A DNA stretch of 45,963 nucleotides from Pseudomonadales bacterium (GTDB taxonomy: Bacteria; Pseudomonadota; Gammaproteobacteria; Pseudomonadales; Ketobacteraceae): NCBI GenBank assembly GCA_020062665.1, contig JAGUVW010000005.1, forward strand, positions 1 through 45,963. Direction: 5' to 3'. A program made the position numbers and the translations under genes. The notes beneath the pieces are model-generated. The model was not told where the DNA came from, did no database searches, and saw nothing but the letters and a program-made list of their open reading frames with translations. Positions within the stretch are counted from its first letter, which is position 1. Each line of letters opens with the position of its first letter. Below, piece after piece: positions 8,721-16,986 of this stretch.

Positions 8721-9335
8721 TTAGAACGCCTTGTCCTTGCGGGCCTGTTTCAGCGTGGCCTTGACGATTTCGTCCACTGCTTTCTGGATCGAGCCGGTTT
8801 CGCTGGTGCGCGTGGTGACCGACCAGCTCAGTTTCTGGTTGCGGGCGTCGAACAGGTTGGTTTCGATCAGGTAATCCGTCAGCGCCGCGTAGCTGCCACC
8901 TTCATGTTGACCGGTGCTGCTGTAGGCGTAGTAGGTGTCGATCTGGCGGAACAGACCGTCGCTTTCGTTCAGATCCTGCTGGGGTTGATAGGCGGTGGTC
9001 TTCTGTACGTCCTTGACGCTGGTCACCAGCACCGTTGTGATGCCGTTTTCCCGCACCAGCGGCACCAATGCCTCACGATTGAGCTTGCTGCCATCCGGTA
9101 GCCACTGGAACGACGCAATCGCGGTAACGCCCGCCGCTTCCAGCTGGTTGCTGAAAGACGTCTCGATCACCTTGCGCAGACCCTCCCTGGACGCCATCGC
9201 CACCACCAGCACTTTCTGCGGCTGGTTGGGCTGGTAGCCGGGCAGGCGCCAGGACTCCTGCACCTCGGTGGTGGAGCAGGCGCTGAGCAACAACACAAAC
9301 AACAACGAAATCAAACGACTGGAAAGGTGGGTCAC
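8721..9335 (-). CDS. Outer-membrane-type lipoprotein of unknown function
   Basis: 204 aa with a lipobox (LLSAC, Cys20). The mature sequence starts with ESWRLPGYQP, then a strand (VLVVAMASREGLRK) and a repeated alpha/beta pattern. The layout (lipoprotein that reports on stress-like conserved strands, SYAALTDYLIETNLFDA) recalls DUF4136-like lipoproteins, but I am not certain of the family. The 157 nt before the divergent phosphoesterase gene should hold both promoters. Confidence 0.75.
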   Translation of the reverse strand: MTHLSSRLISLLFVLLLSACSTTEVQESWRLPGYQPNQPQKVLVVAMASREGLRKVIETSFSNQLEAAGVTAIASFQWLPDGSKLNREALVPLVRENGITTVLVTSVKDVQKTTAYQPQQDLNESDGLFRQIDTYYAYSSTGQHEGGSYAALTDYLIETNLFDARNQKLSWSVTTRTSETGSIQKAVDEIVKATLKQARKDKAF

Positions 9336-9492
9336 GGCAGGCAGATCCTTCAGTGGTCAAACCCGGATGGTAGGGCCGAAGCCAACCCTTTGTCGAGCGG
9401 ACATCCTTTTCCGCTGTCATTGTTTGTTCATCAGAGTGTCAACTGATCGCCCCATTGGCGGATTACCTTGCACAGCAATAAGGAGGTCTTCC

Positions 9493-10296
9493 ATGGGCAA
9501 GCACGCGGTGAGATCCGTCTTCATATCCGACGTACACCTGGGCACAGCAGACTGTCAGGCACAGTATTTGCTGGACTTCCTACAGCAGCATCAGATGGAA
9601 AATCTTTATCTGGTGGGTGACATCGTGGATCTGCTCTACATGCGCAAGCGGGTGAACTTCACCGTGCAGCATGAAGAAGTGGTGAACCAGATCGTGCAGC
9701 TGGCAAAAAAGGGCACTCGCGTGATCTACATTCCCGGCAATCACGATGCGAAATTCCGCCGTTTCTGCGGTCAGAGTTTTGCCGGCATCGAGATTCGCCG
9801 CCACGCTGTGCACCGCTGTGCCGATGGCCGCCGCTTTTTTGTCAGCCACGGCGATGAATTCGACGGCGCCATGCACGCCGGCATGCTGTGGACGTTGGTG
9901 GGGGATCTGTCCCACACCCTGTTACTGCGGCTGAATACGTTGGTGAACGGTGCGCGCCGCCTGCTGAAGCTGCCGTACTGGTCGTTCGCCGGTTACATCA
10001 AGACCCGCATCGGCAAGGCGGCCGAATTCATCCGCCGCTACGAGTGGATGGCGGCGCGCAAGGCGCGGGAACTGGATTTCGACGGCTACATCTGCGGCCA
10101 CATCCACGTCAGCGGCATGCGTCGCATCGATGGCGTGCTGTACTGCAACGATGGTGATTGGGTGGAACATTGCACCGCCCTGGTGGAAGACAACAGCGGA
10201 CAGTTGTCGCTGGTGCACTGGGCCGATCGCAAGGAAGTGCTGCTACGTGAAAACGAGTTGTCGGAAAGCTGGGGTCCGCTGCCCCAGGCTCATTGA
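9493..10296 (+). CDS. UDP-2,3-diacylglucosamine diphosphatase-like metallophosphoesterase
   Basis: 267 aa from ATG 9493, fixed by a strong AGGAGG at 9481-9486. The calcineurin-like motifs occur in order: SDVHLG, VGDIVD, GNHD, SHGDEFD and CGHIH, which together form the two-metal site. Proteins of this group are related to LpxH, which cleaves UDP-2,3-diacylglucosamine in lipid A synthesis. This one is longer than LpxH and may act on another lipid or nucleotide substrate. A PAP2 phosphatase gene follows 18 nt downstream, suggesting a shared role in lipid phosphate turnover. Confidence 0.88.
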   Translation: MGKHAVRSVFISDVHLGTADCQAQYLLDFLQQHQMENLYLVGDIVDLLYMRKRVNFTVQHEEVVNQIVQLAKKGTRVIYIPGNHDAKFRRFCGQSFAGIEIRRHAVHRCADGRRFFVSHGDEFDGAMHAGMLWTLVGDLSHTLLLRLNTLVNGARRLLKLPYWSFAGYIKTRIGKAAEFIRRYEWMAARKARELDFDGYICGHIHVSGMRRIDGVLYCNDGDWVEHCTALVEDNSGQLSLVHWADRKEVLLRENELSESWGPLPQAH

Positions 10297-10314
10297 CACA
10301 GGTGAGGAAGGACG

Positions 10315-10863
10315 ATGACAAATCCGGTCGCAATCGCAATTCGCAAAGCCGCCCTCTGGGATTATGGCCTGTGCCGCAATCTGAATCGCTGGATCGATCG
10401 GCGCGCGGTGCATCTGTTCTTCAAGAGCATCAGCCGCCTGGGTGATGGTGTGCTGTGGTACAGCTTCATGCTGTTTCTGCCGGTGTTTCTGGGCGGGTAT
10501 GGTCTGGGTGTGAGCCTGCTGATGCTGGCGGTGGCGAGTCTGGGCGTGTACCAGTATCGCTATATCAAGCATCGCTCCATGCGGCCACGGCCGTTTGTGG
10601 CGCACCGCAAGATTCGGCAGGGCGCGCGCACGCTGGATGAATTCAGTTTTCCTTCCGGCCATACCATGCATGCAGTGGCGTTCGCCGCGATTCTGACCCA
10701 GGCCATCCCGTGGCTGGGCATTCTGCTGATTCCGTTTGCGCTGTTGACGGGATTGAGCCGGGTAGTGCTGGGCTTGCACTATCCCAGTGACGTATTCATG
10801 GGCGCGGTGCTGGGTTTGTTCAACGCCACCCTGTTTCTGGCGGCATTTGGTGGATACCTCTGA
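10315..10863 (+). CDS. PAP2-family membrane phosphatase
   Basis: 182 aa. The three type-2 phosphatidic acid phosphatase motifs are present: KHRSMRPRP, FPSGHTMH and SRVVLGLHYPSDV, supplying the catalytic His residues and the phosphate-binding Arg/Lys. Several hydrophobic segments surround them, so the protein is integral to the inner membrane with the active site facing the periplasm. Likely substrates are phosphatidate, phosphatidylglycerophosphate or undecaprenyl diphosphate. It is co-directional with the metallophosphoesterase and probably shares its transcript. Confidence 0.9.
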   Translation: MTNPVAIAIRKAALWDYGLCRNLNRWIDRRAVHLFFKSISRLGDGVLWYSFMLFLPVFLGGYGLGVSLLMLAVASLGVYQYRYIKHRSMRPRPFVAHRKIRQGARTLDEFSFPSGHTMHAVAFAAILTQAIPWLGILLIPFALLTGLSRVVLGLHYPSDVFMGAVLGLFNATLFLAAFGGYL

Positions 10864-10910
10864 AGAGGGGGTATTGCGAGTGGCTTGATTCCATTGAGTC
10901 AGATCAATGA

Positions 10911-11033
10911 ATCACCGGGGTGAACTGCCTATTCTGAGGTCATGTAGATCAGCACGCTCGGCAAAGTACCAACGTGTCCCCAACGAATCTACATATCCCG
11001 GTGATGGGGGAGGCAACGCCTCCCCATTTTTTT
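10911..11033 (+). ncRNA. Candidate structured small RNA or 3' element ending in a terminator
   Basis: A non-coding stretch with nested complementary arms: 10911-10919 pairs perfectly with 10997-11005 (9 bp), and 10942-10949 pairs perfectly with 10987-10994 (8 bp). A weak inner helix 10953-10956/10973-10976 is possible. An intrinsic terminator follows immediately. No protein-coding frame fits. It may be an independent small RNA or the 3' untranslated region of the PAP2 gene; no convincing promoter was found. It does not match any RNA family I recognise. Confidence 0.4.
11006..11033 (+). terminator. Intrinsic terminator
   Basis: An 8-bp perfect GC-rich stem (11007-11014 with 11018-11025, loop AAC) is followed by a seven-T run. 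The T run lies on the plus strand, so it ends transcripts coming from the PAP2 side, not those of the minus-strand DUF5076 gene. Confidence 0.9.
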
Positions 11034-11039
11034 GCCCGC

Positions 11040-11315
11040 TCAGTGGCCCACATTTTTTGACACTTCTTCCTTGAAACCCGTCAGTATCTCGCGCAGGCAG
11101 TCGGTGCGTGGCTTGCCGGAATTCCGTTCGTACACCTGAATGCTGTGCAGGGCGATCTGTGCCAGCAGCTGGCCAAATTCTTTGGGCTGGCCGCCCAGGT
11201 TGCTGCTGATGGCCACGTGCTGGTTGCCGTTCACGTCCCACACACGCACCAGTTCGTGGGCGGCGTCGGACTGGGCTTCGGGGGGAACCGGCAATTGGTT
11301 TTTGGGTTGCGACAT
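11040..11315 (-). CDS. DUF5076-family protein
   Basis: 91 aa. The core HELVRVWDVNGNQHVAIS, followed by a G-rich turn and a long helix with AQIALHSIQVYE, matches the DUF5076 family as I remember it; members are small soluble proteins of unknown function. There is no signal peptide. It lies 73 nt downstream of the VWA protein gene's reading direction start region and has the opposite orientation to the PAP2 gene. Confidence 0.75.
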   Translation of the reverse strand: MSQPKNQLPVPPEAQSDAAHELVRVWDVNGNQHVAISSNLGGQPKEFGQLLAQIALHSIQVYERNSGKPRTDCLREILTGFKEEVSKNVGH

Positions 11316-11388
11316 GAATGGGCTCGAAATCAGGAGGGTGAGAATTCACCTTAGCAGGAAGGGTGGGGCATGGCAAAAAGGAAGCCGG

Positions 11389-12765
11389 TCAGCTGTTGTT
11401 GCGCAGCAAATGGCTGATGAAGCGTTCCAGCTGGGCCAGTGACTGGCAGGGTTCCGCCCAGCTGCAATAGGGCTGGTAGCGTTTCATTTCCGAATCGCCG
11501 CTGCCCCAGCGGTTGCGCGCTTCTGGATTCAACCAGATCAGTTGCCGGCTGCGCTGGTGCAGCTGCTGCAGAATGTCGATGCGCGGTTCGCCATAATTGT
11601 TGCGTGCGTCACCCAGCATGATCACGGTGGTGCGATGATCCACCTGCTGCAGGCATTGTTCCGCAAAGGTGTTCAGCGAGCGGCCGTAGTCCGTGGAACC
11701 GCCACCGATACGCTCCAGTGTGGCGGCGATGGCGTCGTCCAGATCGTGCTGCTCGAACAGCTCCGTGACCTCCACCAGATTCGACGAGAAGGCAAAGGCG
11801 CGCACGTTGCTCAGCACGTCGGTGAGGCTGTACAGAAACATCAGCAGAAAGCGCGCGTACTGGCTGACGGAACCGCTCACATCGCAGATCGCCATCACCT
11901 TGGGTTTGTCGATGCGTTTGGTTTTCCAGTGGGTTTCCAGCAGCACGCCGCTGTAGGGAATGTTGCGACGGATGGTGGTGCGCACGTCGAGCTTGCCGCG
12001 CTGATAAACCTTGCGGCGGCGGGAATGGGTGGCCACCAGCCGTTTCGCCAACTTGCGCACCAGGCGTTGCGTATCCTTGAATTCGCGCAGATTGTCGAGA
12101 CGGGTTTCCATCATGATGGACTCGCGCAGGGCACGGCTTTCACCGGCGGCCTGCAGCAGCAATTGCTTTTCCACGTAAGCGCGCACTTCGTCACGCAGCT
12201 GTTCCCGCGCTTCGCGGAGGCGTTCACCCAGTTGTTGCTGACGTGGATCGGCGGAATCTTCCGCCGCGAACATTTCCTGCTCCAGCGCTTCCAGCCCCAT
12301 CGCCATCATCATGCGGCGGCCGTACAGGCCTTTTTGCGTCATCACGCGAATCTGGTTGACCTGCGCGGCGTCCGCCGCCTGCGCCATCGCGACGGCCAAC
12401 TGTTGCGGATTGCCCTGCAGCAGCATCTGACCCAGCGGCGACTGTGCAGGCGCGGGCGGCAGAGTGGGCGCGAACAGGTTCTGCAGCATCTGCAGGGGCG
12501 TGCCGGCGTTGGGTTTGGATTCAGTTCTGGGTTCGTTGAATGATTCAAACCGGTTGAAGGAAAAGAACTGATCGAATATCTGCGCGAACTTGAGCTGATC
12601 GTCGTGGCTTTTGGCCAGCGTGGTACAAAGCGCCTGTTTCAGATAATCGCGATTGCCGTAACCTACCAGCTGCATGGCCGCCACGGCGTCGAGGGTCTCG
12701 GCAGTGGAGGTACGGACACCGGCGCCGCGCAGGGCTTTGATGAACTGGACGAGTGTTCTATCCAT
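11389..12765 (-). CDS. VWA-domain protein, CoxE-like, partner of MoxR ATPase
   Basis: 458 aa. The amino half is helical with a Pro/Gln-rich linker; the C-terminal part is a von Willebrand A domain whose metal-ion-dependent adhesion site begins with DVSGSVS (DxSxS), followed by the GGGSTDYG threonine motif and the late Asp in MLGDARNNYG. CoxE/VWA proteins act with MoxR AAA+ ATPases as chaperones that insert metal cofactors or remodel complexes. A MoxR gene lies just upstream on the same strand, separated by the inverted-repeat segment at 12796-12901. The client protein is unknown. Confidence 0.87.
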   Translation of the reverse strand: MDRTLVQFIKALRGAGVRTSTAETLDAVAAMQLVGYGNRDYLKQALCTTLAKSHDDQLKFAQIFDQFFSFNRFESFNEPRTESKPNAGTPLQMLQNLFAPTLPPAPAQSPLGQMLLQGNPQQLAVAMAQAADAAQVNQIRVMTQKGLYGRRMMMAMGLEALEQEMFAAEDSADPRQQQLGERLREAREQLRDEVRAYVEKQLLLQAAGESRALRESIMMETRLDNLREFKDTQRLVRKLAKRLVATHSRRRKVYQRGKLDVRTTIRRNIPYSGVLLETHWKTKRIDKPKVMAICDVSGSVSQYARFLLMFLYSLTDVLSNVRAFAFSSNLVEVTELFEQHDLDDAIAATLERIGGGSTDYGRSLNTFAEQCLQQVDHRTTVIMLGDARNNYGEPRIDILQQLHQRSRQLIWLNPEARNRWGSGDSEMKRYQPYCSWAEPCQSLAQLERFISHLLRNNS

Positions 12766-12795
12766 GAGGCGTCACCGAGGGGCGGAGAGCGACGG

Positions 12796-12901
12796 TCAGC
12801 AACAGGGAAGTTGAATCCAGACGCTCAGCGACAGGGATGTCGCTGTGCAGCCCCCATGGATGGGTTAACGGCGTGTCTGGATTCAACTTCCCTGTTGCTG
12901 A
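12796..12901. repeat. Perfect 27-bp inverted repeat around a 52-nt hairpin-rich spacer
   Basis: Positions 12796-12822 are exactly complementary to 12875-12901. The arms continue imperfectly outward for about nine more positions. The spacer itself contains a short hairpin (12827-12833 with 12841-12847 region, CAGCGAC/GTCGCTG) and an ATGGAT/ATGGG motif. The whole unit fits a REP/BIME- or MITE-like element inserted between the moxR and VWA genes. As RNA it would form a long stem in either direction, which could attenuate or stabilise the moxR-VWA transcript. Confidence 0.85.
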
Positions 12902-12923
12902 TCGTTGCGAGTGGCACATAGCC

Positions 12924-13865
12924 TCACCCACGAGGCAATATCTTCGCAAACAACCCGCGCAGATCATCCTTCACGCTCACGATATCCTCCTCATGTTTCA
13001 GCAGCACATTCAGGGTCGACTCCACCAGCTCCGGTGTCAGCGCATCGGTGTGCAGCAGCAACAGCGTGCGGGCCCAGTCGATGGTCTCGCTGATGGCCGG
13101 CTGCTTTTTCAGATCCCGTAACCGCAACTGCTGCACGAAATTCACCAGCTGATCCCGCAGCTGCTCGTTCACGCCTGGCACGCGGGACTGAATGATGGAG
13201 CGCTCCAGCGCCGCGTCGGGAAACGGAATATACAGATGCAGACAGCGTCGCTTCAACGCATCGCTCAGTTCGCGCATGTTGTTGCTGGTGAGAAACACAA
13301 TCGGTTTGCGCTTCGCCTTGATGGTGCCCAACTCGGGAATCGAGATCTGGTAATCCGACAGCATCTCCAGCAGAAAGGATTCAAACTCATGATCTGCCTT
13401 GTCGATCTCGTCGATCAGCAGCACGGTGCCCTTTTCCGCCCGCAAGGCCTGCAGCAACGGACGCGGCTCCAGAAAATCCTCGGAATAAAACACATCGCCG
13501 AATTCATGCAGTCGTTCGATAGAGGAAGGAAGGTCGTGGGCGCCTTTGAGCAGATCACCCAGTTTTTCTTTCAACAGCTGCGTGTAGAGCAGCTGCTTGC
13601 CGTATTTCCATTCGTACAGCGCCTTGGCTTCGTCCAGCCCTTCGTAGCATTGCAGGCGGATGAGGTCGTAATGCAGCAGCGACGCAGTGGCCTTGGCCAG
13701 TTCGGTCTTGCCTACGCCGGGCGGACCTTCCACCAGCACGGGTTTTTCCAGCTTATAGGCCAGCAGCATGGTCATCGCGATGGCGGGACTGCAGATATAG
13801 CCGGCACCGGCGAAACCCTGCATGATGGTGTCTACACTGATATCCTGTGTCATTTTCCAACTCAT
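12924..13865 (-). CDS. MoxR-family AAA+ ATPase
   Basis: 313 aa. Walker A is GPPGVGKTE, Walker B is VLLIDEIDK, sensor 1 is FLTSNNMRE and an arginine finger follows in DALKRRCLH. This is the standard MoxR domain order and length. MoxR ATPases use ATP to remodel or activate complexes together with VWA proteins; the CoxE-like gene follows downstream. Start at ATG 13865; an internal ATG at 13853 (MTQDIS) is an equally possible start because neither has a strong ribosome-binding site. Confidence 0.92.
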   Translation of the reverse strand: MSWKMTQDISVDTIMQGFAGAGYICSPAIAMTMLLAYKLEKPVLVEGPPGVGKTELAKATASLLHYDLIRLQCYEGLDEAKALYEWKYGKQLLYTQLLKEKLGDLLKGAHDLPSSIERLHEFGDVFYSEDFLEPRPLLQALRAEKGTVLLIDEIDKADHEFESFLLEMLSDYQISIPELGTIKAKRKPIVFLTSNNMRELSDALKRRCLHLYIPFPDAALERSIIQSRVPGVNEQLRDQLVNFVQQLRLRDLKKQPAISETIDWARTLLLLHTDALTPELVESTLNVLLKHEEDIVSVKDDLRGLFAKILPRG

Positions 13866-13968
13866 GGCTGTGCGGGAATGCTTACCTTAGCACATTTCGC
13901 GCACGCCAACTTGTCCGGGATAATGGCTTGAACGACAATGATTTTTCATTTCAGGCGGAGATGCGATC

Positions 13969-15231
13969 TTGTCACTGTTGAGAAAGTTGGGCGTGGTGGT
14001 TTGTGCCATTCTGTTGGCATTGCCTGCATGGGGGCGGGAGACTGATGATGCCAATCGCCTGTACGAATCCCACAAGGATGCGATCTACCAGGTGCGCATC
14101 ATCGAAAAGAGTTCGGGCAACAAGGCGTCGATCGGTTCCGGTTTCCAGATCAGCGCGTCAGGCCTGGTGGCGAGCAACTATCACGTGGTGGCAGAAGCCG
14201 TCAAAAAGCCGGAAGGCTATCTGATCGAATACCTGGCCTCCGATGGCAGCAAGGGCAATATGCGGCTGCTGGCGGTGGATGTGCTGCATGATCTGGCGCT
14301 GCTGCAGCACGAGCGCACTGATGCCCCCTGGCTCGACATTCATCGCGGCGACATCCGCAAAGGCACACGGATTTTTTCCCTCGGCAATCCCCACGATCTG
14401 GGCATGACCGTGGTGGAGGGCACGTACAACGGCCTGGTGGAACACAGTCTGTATGAGCATGTGCTGATTTCCGGATCGTTGAATCCCGGCATGAGCGGCG
14501 GCCCCAGTATCGATCGCGATGGGCGCGTGGTGGGTGTGAATGTGTCCACCGCCGGTAACCAGATCAGTTTCCTGGTGCCGGTGGGTTATCTGGAAACGTT
14601 GCTGCAATCCCGCGCACAGGATGATGCGCCGCCTGACTGGAACAAAATACTCGAACAACAATTGCTGGCGCATCAGGATCAATACATTTCCCGGCTGCTC
14701 GACACGGAGTGGAAGCTGGAACCCTTGGGCGAAGTGACGGTGCCGGCGGAAATCGCGCCCTACGTCAAATGCTGGGGCGACAAGAGTGACGACAAGGAAA
14801 CCCTCTATCAGATCACCAACCGCATCTGCAATGTGGATGAGTCGTTGTTTTTGGGCGGCTACTTCACCACCGGCAGTTTCCGCTTCCAGTATCAGTGGTT
14901 CGAAACCGAAAAGCTCAACGCCGTGCAGTTCTACAGTCAGCTGGAATCCCGTTTTTATCTGGACATGAACAACAATGCCTACAAGGACGACGTGACGCCC
15001 TATGCCTGCGAGTCGCGTTTCGTCGAGGTCGGTGGCCAGCCCTGGAAGGTGCACTGGTGCGTGCGGCAGTACAAGCGCTTTCCTGCCCTGCATGATGTGG
15101 CAGTGGCGATGGCATCCCTGGCGGACAATCGCAAGGGCATGCTGGTGAATTTCTCGGTGGCCGGTATCAGTCGCGATCACGCGCTTCAACTTACCCGCCG
15201 CTTTATCGGAGCCGTGCAATGGAAATCGTAG
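13969..15231 (+). CDS. Exported trypsin-like serine protease
   Basis: 420 aa from TTG 13969, with GGAG about ten nt upstream; the nearby ATG at 13961 is out of frame and stops at once. A signal peptide (about residues 1-23, ending near PAWG) precedes a chymotrypsin-fold domain. The triad is visible as His in SNYHVV, Asp in HDLALL and Ser in GMSGGPS. There is no PDZ domain, unlike DegP. The C-terminal 200 residues have several Cys and no known domain. The gene overlaps the FHA gene by 13 nt, so the two products are probably coupled and the protease would act in the periplasm. Confidence 0.87.
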   Translation: MSLLRKLGVVVCAILLALPAWGRETDDANRLYESHKDAIYQVRIIEKSSGNKASIGSGFQISASGLVASNYHVVAEAVKKPEGYLIEYLASDGSKGNMRLLAVDVLHDLALLQHERTDAPWLDIHRGDIRKGTRIFSLGNPHDLGMTVVEGTYNGLVEHSLYEHVLISGSLNPGMSGGPSIDRDGRVVGVNVSTAGNQISFLVPVGYLETLLQSRAQDDAPPDWNKILEQQLLAHQDQYISRLLDTEWKLEPLGEVTVPAEIAPYVKCWGDKSDDKETLYQITNRICNVDESLFLGGYFTTGSFRFQYQWFETEKLNAVQFYSQLESRFYLDMNNNAYKDDVTPYACESRFVEVGGQPWKVHWCVRQYKRFPALHDVAVAMASLADNRKGMLVNFSVAGISRDHALQLTRRFIGAVQWKS

Positions 15232-16178
15232 TCGAGGTGCTGGCGCGCCATGGCCGCGTGCGTGAGCGCTACAAGCTCAGCGGAGCGGATATTGCCATTG
15301 GTCGCGCCTATCAGAATGATGTGATCATCGGCGATCCCTATGTCTGCCCGCTGCATCTGCAATTGCACTACAACGCGGAGGATGGCTGCTGGCGGGTGGT
15401 GGATCAGTCCACCCAGAATGGAACCTTTCTGGTGGGCACCGGGCGCTTGCGACAGCCTCATATCCTGCGCTCCGGCGATGAGTTCGACATCGGTGAATCC
15501 CGCATTCGCGTGCTGTTGCCCCAGCACGAAATCGCCGCCACCCGGCGCTTGCCCAGTGGCCGGGTGCTGGCCGACTACCTGGCATCGCCCATCACGGCGG
15601 TGGCGCTGCTGATCTGCACGCTGGGACTGTTTGCTTTCGCCCAGTATCTGGGCCAGGGCAAGGAAACCAAGCTGCAGGAGTTGTTGCTGGAGGCATTGAT
15701 GTTTCTGGCGGTGCCGTTTGTGTGGGCGTGCGTGTGGGGATTGATCGGCCGCGTTGCCGTGCATGAGGCGCGCTTTGCCTTCCATCTTTCGATGGGCAGT
15801 CTGCTGGTGGTGTCACTGTTCGCGCTGGCGATCTCGGCGGAATATCTGGGCTTTGGTTTCAGCAATGACAACCTGACCTTGTGGCTGGAATCCCTTGGTG
15901 AAGGCGTGCTGGTGTGTGCCTTTCTGCTGGGCGGTTTGCAGATGGCCACCCAGATGCAGCGGTTGCGGCGCTGGGTGGTGGCCAACGGCATTGCCTGGGC
16001 ACTGGTGGGTATCACCATGCTCACTTATACAGTGAAGTCCGATCCTTACGAGAGTCAGGCCAGCATGTCCTTTGCCCTCAAGCCGCCGTTCGCCCGTCTG
16101 CAGGCGGCCACCACGCAGGACGATTTCATGGCGGGCCTGGGCGACACCTTCGCCGAGCTGGAGCAGTACGCGGAATAA
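15219..16178 (+). CDS. FHA-domain multi-pass membrane protein
   Basis: 319 aa. The amino-terminal 100 residues form an FHA domain: IAIGRAYQNDVIIGD, then an LHLQLHY strand, and the STQNGTFLVG loop, the usual phosphothreonine-recognition elements (in most FHA domains the second motif is SxxH; here LHLQ is shifted). Five hydrophobic segments follow between about residues 115 and 275, giving a membrane-embedded C-terminal half. It may report phosphorylation state to the protease encoded by the overlapping upstream gene. Confidence 0.83.
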   Translation: MEIVVEVLARHGRVRERYKLSGADIAIGRAYQNDVIIGDPYVCPLHLQLHYNAEDGCWRVVDQSTQNGTFLVGTGRLRQPHILRSGDEFDIGESRIRVLLPQHEIAATRRLPSGRVLADYLASPITAVALLICTLGLFAFAQYLGQGKETKLQELLLEALMFLAVPFVWACVWGLIGRVAVHEARFAFHLSMGSLLVVSLFALAISAEYLGFGFSNDNLTLWLESLGEGVLVCAFLLGGLQMATQMQRLRRWVVANGIAWALVGITMLTYTVKSDPYESQASMSFALKPPFARLQAATTQDDFMAGLGDTFAELEQYAE

Positions 16179-16201
16179 AAAAAGCCCCGCAGAGCGGGGC
16201 T
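16177..16201 (-). terminator. Intrinsic terminator for the OmpA-like gene
   Basis: An 8-bp GC-rich stem (16183-16190 with 16194-16201, loop AGA) is followed on the minus strand by a run of seven Ts. It ends the minus-strand OmpA-like transcript; the plus-strand FHA gene stops at its edge. Confidence 0.88.
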
Positions 16202-16244
16202 AAAGCGCGGAGTTCAACTTCGGCACACAGGATTCCTGAAGGGT

Positions 16245-16880
16245 TCACTCCACCGCAGAGTGCACCAGATATTCGTCCACATATTTCAGTTCCACCCGAC
16301 GTTGTTCCCGGTTGTGACGGGCATCGGCCAGCGGCGCACTGCTGCCCCAGCTGAGTATCTCGATCTGTTCCTTCATTGCGCCCTGGCTCATCAGCAAGTC
16401 GGCCACGTGTTCAGCGCGTTTCTGCGCCAGAATGTCGTTGTAGCGGCTGTCACCCTGTTGATCGGCGTGGCCGTTGATGATCAGTTTGATTTCCGGATGT
16501 TCCGCCAGAAAACGGCCGTGCTGCTCCACGATCTGCTGGTTGTCGGTGTCCAGTTTGGCCTGGTTGAAACCGAAGGTGAACAGCAGCAGCGCGGGGCGGG
16601 ATTCTTCCACGGCGCTGACGGATTCAGGTGCACTGTCCTGGTTATCGACCGTGATCGTTTCACTTGGTTCCTGCGACGTGATCTGTGCCTGCAGGATGGT
16701 GCCGCTGGTGTCTGTGTCGGTGGATGACAGCGACGTGTTCATCTGTAGCGATGTGCTGTCGCTGCTGTTGGAAACGGTGGATTCCGGTTTGATCTGGCTG
16801 CTGGAACAGGCGGCAGTCAGGGTGGCTGCGATCAGGGTGGCAAGAATGGTCAGGCGGGTGGTGTGAGTGATGGGTTTCAT
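16245..16880 (-). CDS. OmpA-family peptidoglycan-associated lipoprotein
   Basis: 211 aa from ATG 16880, chosen because GAGGAG lies just upstream and a lipoprotein signal starts there (lipobox TAAC, Cys25). A Ser/Thr-rich linker of about 70 residues leads to an OmpA C-terminal domain with LIINGHADQQGDSRYND and ILAQKRAEHVADLL, followed by REQRRVELKY. This domain binds diaminopimelate in peptidoglycan. The protein should anchor the outer membrane to the cell wall in the manner of Pal. It ends at its own terminator. Confidence 0.9.
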   Translation of the reverse strand: MKPITHTTRLTILATLIAATLTAACSSSQIKPESTVSNSSDSTSLQMNTSLSSTDTDTSGTILQAQITSQEPSETITVDNQDSAPESVSAVEESRPALLLFTFGFNQAKLDTDNQQIVEQHGRFLAEHPEIKLIINGHADQQGDSRYNDILAQKRAEHVADLLMSQGAMKEQIEILSWGSSAPLADARHNREQRRVELKYVDEYLVHSAVE

Positions 16881-16986
16881 GTCGGGCTCCTCGATGAGCG
16901 TGTGGGGTTGACGCTGTTCATTACACACGGGCAATCGGGCGAAGCCGGGGCGGCATGATGAAGAATTGCCGCCGGATTATGACGAA

